Made by a program: the position numbers and the translations under genes. Shown one piece after another: positions 4,867-5,504 of a stretch of DNA of 5,504 bases (its first letter is position 1; every line of letters begins with the position of its first letter). This DNA is from JAUWOY01 sp034431315. Lineage in GTDB: Bacteria > Chloroflexota > Anaerolineae > VGOG01. Location of the stretch: contig DAOUDK010000051.1 of NCBI GenBank assembly GCA_034431315.1, positions 1 through 5,504 on the forward strand. The letters are read 5' to 3'. The notes under the pieces were generated by a model, which worked only from the letters and a program-made list of their open reading frames with translations, ran no database searches and had not been told where the DNA came from.

Positions 4867-4955
4867 GGCGGGGACGAGGGGATTTGAACCCCTGAGTCGC
4901 GCCAGCGACTGCCCGAGTGTAGGTCGGGTGGTTTCAACCGCTCACCCACGTCCCC
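4866..4955 (-). tRNA. Class II tRNA, serine-type body with abnormal anticodon loop
   Basis: The minus strand folds into a complete 90-base cloverleaf including encoded CCA. Acceptor GGGGACG/CGTCCCC, D stem GGT/ACC with a GAGCGGTTGAA loop, anticodon stem CCCGA/TCGGG, long variable arm GTCGC-TGGC-GCGAC, T arm AGGGG-TTCAAAT-CCCCT, discriminator G73. The 3-bp D stem, GAGCGGTTGAA loop, long variable arm and G73 are those of bacterial tRNA-Ser. The anticodon loop is CCTACAC: position 33 is C instead of the near-universal T, and positions 34-36 (4921-4919) read TAC, nominally a valine GUA anticodon. All stems are perfectly paired, so decay elsewhere is not evident. It could be a mischarging or non-translating tRNA, a relic, or an integration target. 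Confidence 0.8.
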
Positions 4956-4992
4956 ATATCAACCCTTTGCAGGGAGGATGGCGGAGGCCGCG

Positions 4993-5033
4993 GGAGGGCG
5001 GGCATCCATGCTGTAGTTAGCATGCCGCCTTCC
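4993..5033. other. Long hairpin upstream of the tRNA
   Basis: GGAGGGCGG (4993-5001) pairs with CCGCCTTCC (5025-5033, one G-T pair) and CATGCT (5007-5012) with AGCATG (5019-5024), with a five-base bulge and a six-base loop. GGCAT at 5001-5005 offers an alternative pairing to ATGCC. No T run follows on either strand, so it is not a standard terminator. Purine-rich sequence lies between it and the tRNA start. Confidence 0.45.
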
Positions 5034-5051
5034 TTGGCTGTGTGTTATCTC

Positions 5052-5094
5052 AATTGAGCCGGGCTGTCTCTTGTCGGGGAGGCCCGGCTCAGTT
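5052..5094. terminator. GC-rich hairpin, possible terminator
   Basis: GAGCCGGGC (5056-5064) and GCCCGGCTC (5082-5090) pair perfectly, and the stem extends through AATT/AGTT to 5052 and 5094 with one T-G pair. The loop is 17 bases. On the plus strand the tail is moderately T-rich (AGTTAATTTCTATC...). On the minus strand it lies 28 bases past the end of the broken gene at 5122-5321, where it could be that gene's terminator, though a T run is lacking in that direction. Confidence 0.5.
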
Positions 5095-5121
5095 AATTTC
5101 TATCTGTTTTGACCCCTGATA

Positions 5122-5321
5122 TTAGAACGGCTCCCACTCAAGAAGCCCGAATACACCGGGTTCAACACGGGTAAACATGCGCTGCGCTTTGATCTCCCGA
5201 GCCAACGTGCTTGTTATTGACTGTTGCTTTGTTTGGTTCTGCTCATCACGCCAGTGGCGAGGTCAAGAATGGCCTTGGCGCGCTGTGCTGTATCGCGGGG
5301 GAGCTTCTTCTGCTTCTTCAT
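5122..5321 (-). pseudogene. Frameshifted small phage-type gene (66 residues if repaired)
   Basis: The minus strand from ATG 5321 reads MKKQKKLPRDTAQRAKAILD then LATG, a beginning like that of common short bacterial/phage proteins (KxPRDxxQxAKxIVDxATG). In this frame it drifts into VMSRTKQSNSQ and stops at 5214-5216. The frame one base back continues convincingly instead: RDEQNQTKQQSITSTLAREI then KAQRMFTRVEPGVFGLLEWE and PF, ending at TAA 5122-5124. The second half resembles a winged-helix style ending (MFxRVxPGVFxL). One missing base near 5248-5252 (after ACT GGC) would restore a single 66-residue frame. No slippery heptamer is present, so mutation or a sequencing error is likelier than programmed shifting. 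Function unknown. Confidence 0.6.
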
Positions 5322-5374
5322 GTCCGCATGATACCACGGTGGCCATCCTAGAGTGAACGGCCTGATTTTTCATA

Positions 5375-5425
5375 ATGCGTCACTACCCCGCCCTCGCCAA
5401 GCTCAAGGGAGACGGCAAGACATGA
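5375..5425 (+). CDS. Possible 16-residue leader peptide before the resolvase
   Basis: ATG 5375 opens a 16-codon frame, MRHYPALAKLKGDGKT, whose TGA overlaps the resolvase ATG as ATGA (5422-5425), the join used by six other gene pairs here. The resolvase ribosome site AAGGGAG (5405-5411) lies inside it. There is no good ribosome site of its own. CATAAT at 5371-5376 resembles a -10 box but lacks a -35. It may be a coupling leader or chance. Confidence 0.25.
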   Translation: MRHYPALAKLKGDGKT

Positions 5426-5504
5426 ACGTGATCGGAATTGATCCGGGGTTGAAAACGTGCGCGGTCTTGCTCCGCGATGGAGAATACGCCGCGCATTGTT
5501 TCCC
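5422..5504 (+). CDS. RuvC-like Holliday junction resolvase, N-terminus (partial)
   Basis: The window ends 27 codons into this gene. The first strand and turn, MNVIGIDPGLKTCAVLLRDG, match the RuvC/RNase H-fold signature IGIDPGLxxTG, in which the aspartate (D7) is one of the catalytic metal ligands. RuvC-family enzymes cut four-way DNA junctions during recombination and, in phages, branched replication intermediates before packaging. AAGGGAG (5405-5411) is the likely ribosome site. A cysteine (C13) stands where the family often has Gly. Its presence supports the recombination/replication theme of the 1826-2962 gene. The remaining acidic active-site residues lie outside the window, so activity cannot be judged. 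Confidence 0.75.
   Translation, partial: MNVIGIDPGLKTCAVLLRDGEYAAHCF

Noticed and set aside
4680..4949. Minus-strand open frame of 89 codons
   Set aside because: Most of it is the translated tRNA and terminator hairpin, so it is not a protein gene.
5242..5260. Programmed -1 frameshifting in the minus-strand gene
   Set aside because: No slippery heptamer or clear stimulatory structure is at the join; an indel explains it more simply.
1..5504. CRISPR array, complete insertion sequence or replication origin iterons
   Set aside because: No regularly spaced direct repeats, no intact transposase and no iteron series were seen on either strand.

Overview
This window looks like part of a temperate or lytic bacteriophage genome (free phage or prophage) from a fairly GC-rich, probably Gram-negative host. 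The reasons are the close packing of very small genes, the repeated ATGA start/stop overlaps, strong Shine-Dalgarno sites, a sigma-70 style promoter, an exported muramidase-like protein, a probable ssDNA-binding/annealing protein, a RuvC-like resolvase start, a HTH protein fused to a Lar-like zinc ribbon, and a tRNA gene. Most gene products are unnamed; functions are given only where motifs are visible.

Positions 1-887 hold the end of an unknown gene, a secreted lytic transglycosylase (114-551) and a two-helix membrane protein (555-887). A near-consensus promoter (TTGACA, 17 bp, GATAAT; 884-912) is built over the stop codon of the membrane protein. It appears to drive a six-gene chain from 934 to 2962 in which each start overlaps the previous stop as ATGA: a CxxC/HxH protein, a zinc-ribbon protein with an acidic tail, a single-pass membrane peptide, two small helical proteins, and a 378-residue protein. 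That last protein has two copies of the same zinc ribbon, a Pro/Gln-rich linker and a DIPF C-terminus like that of bacterial SSB. A basic tandem-repeat protein (2976-3248) follows.

After a 173-base gap with palindromes and a possible out-of-frame zinc motif come the HTH-Lar fusion (3422-4084), a two-helix membrane protein (about 4113-4538) and a short overlapping ORF (4535-4735).

From about 4620 to 5421 the window changes character. Minus-strand elements dominate: a well-formed promoter with a perfect 9-bp inverted repeat leading into what looks like only the first ten codons of an IS1-type transposase gene, a bulged terminator hairpin, a class II tRNA with serine-type identity but a strange anticodon loop, two more strong hairpins, and a frameshifted small gene (5122-5321). 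The plus-strand phage programme resumes at 5422 with a RuvC-like resolvase cut by the window end.

Together the plus-strand genes suggest a DNA recombination/replication and host-takeover region. The 4.6-5.4 kb segment looks like an accessory insertion zone with decayed pieces.
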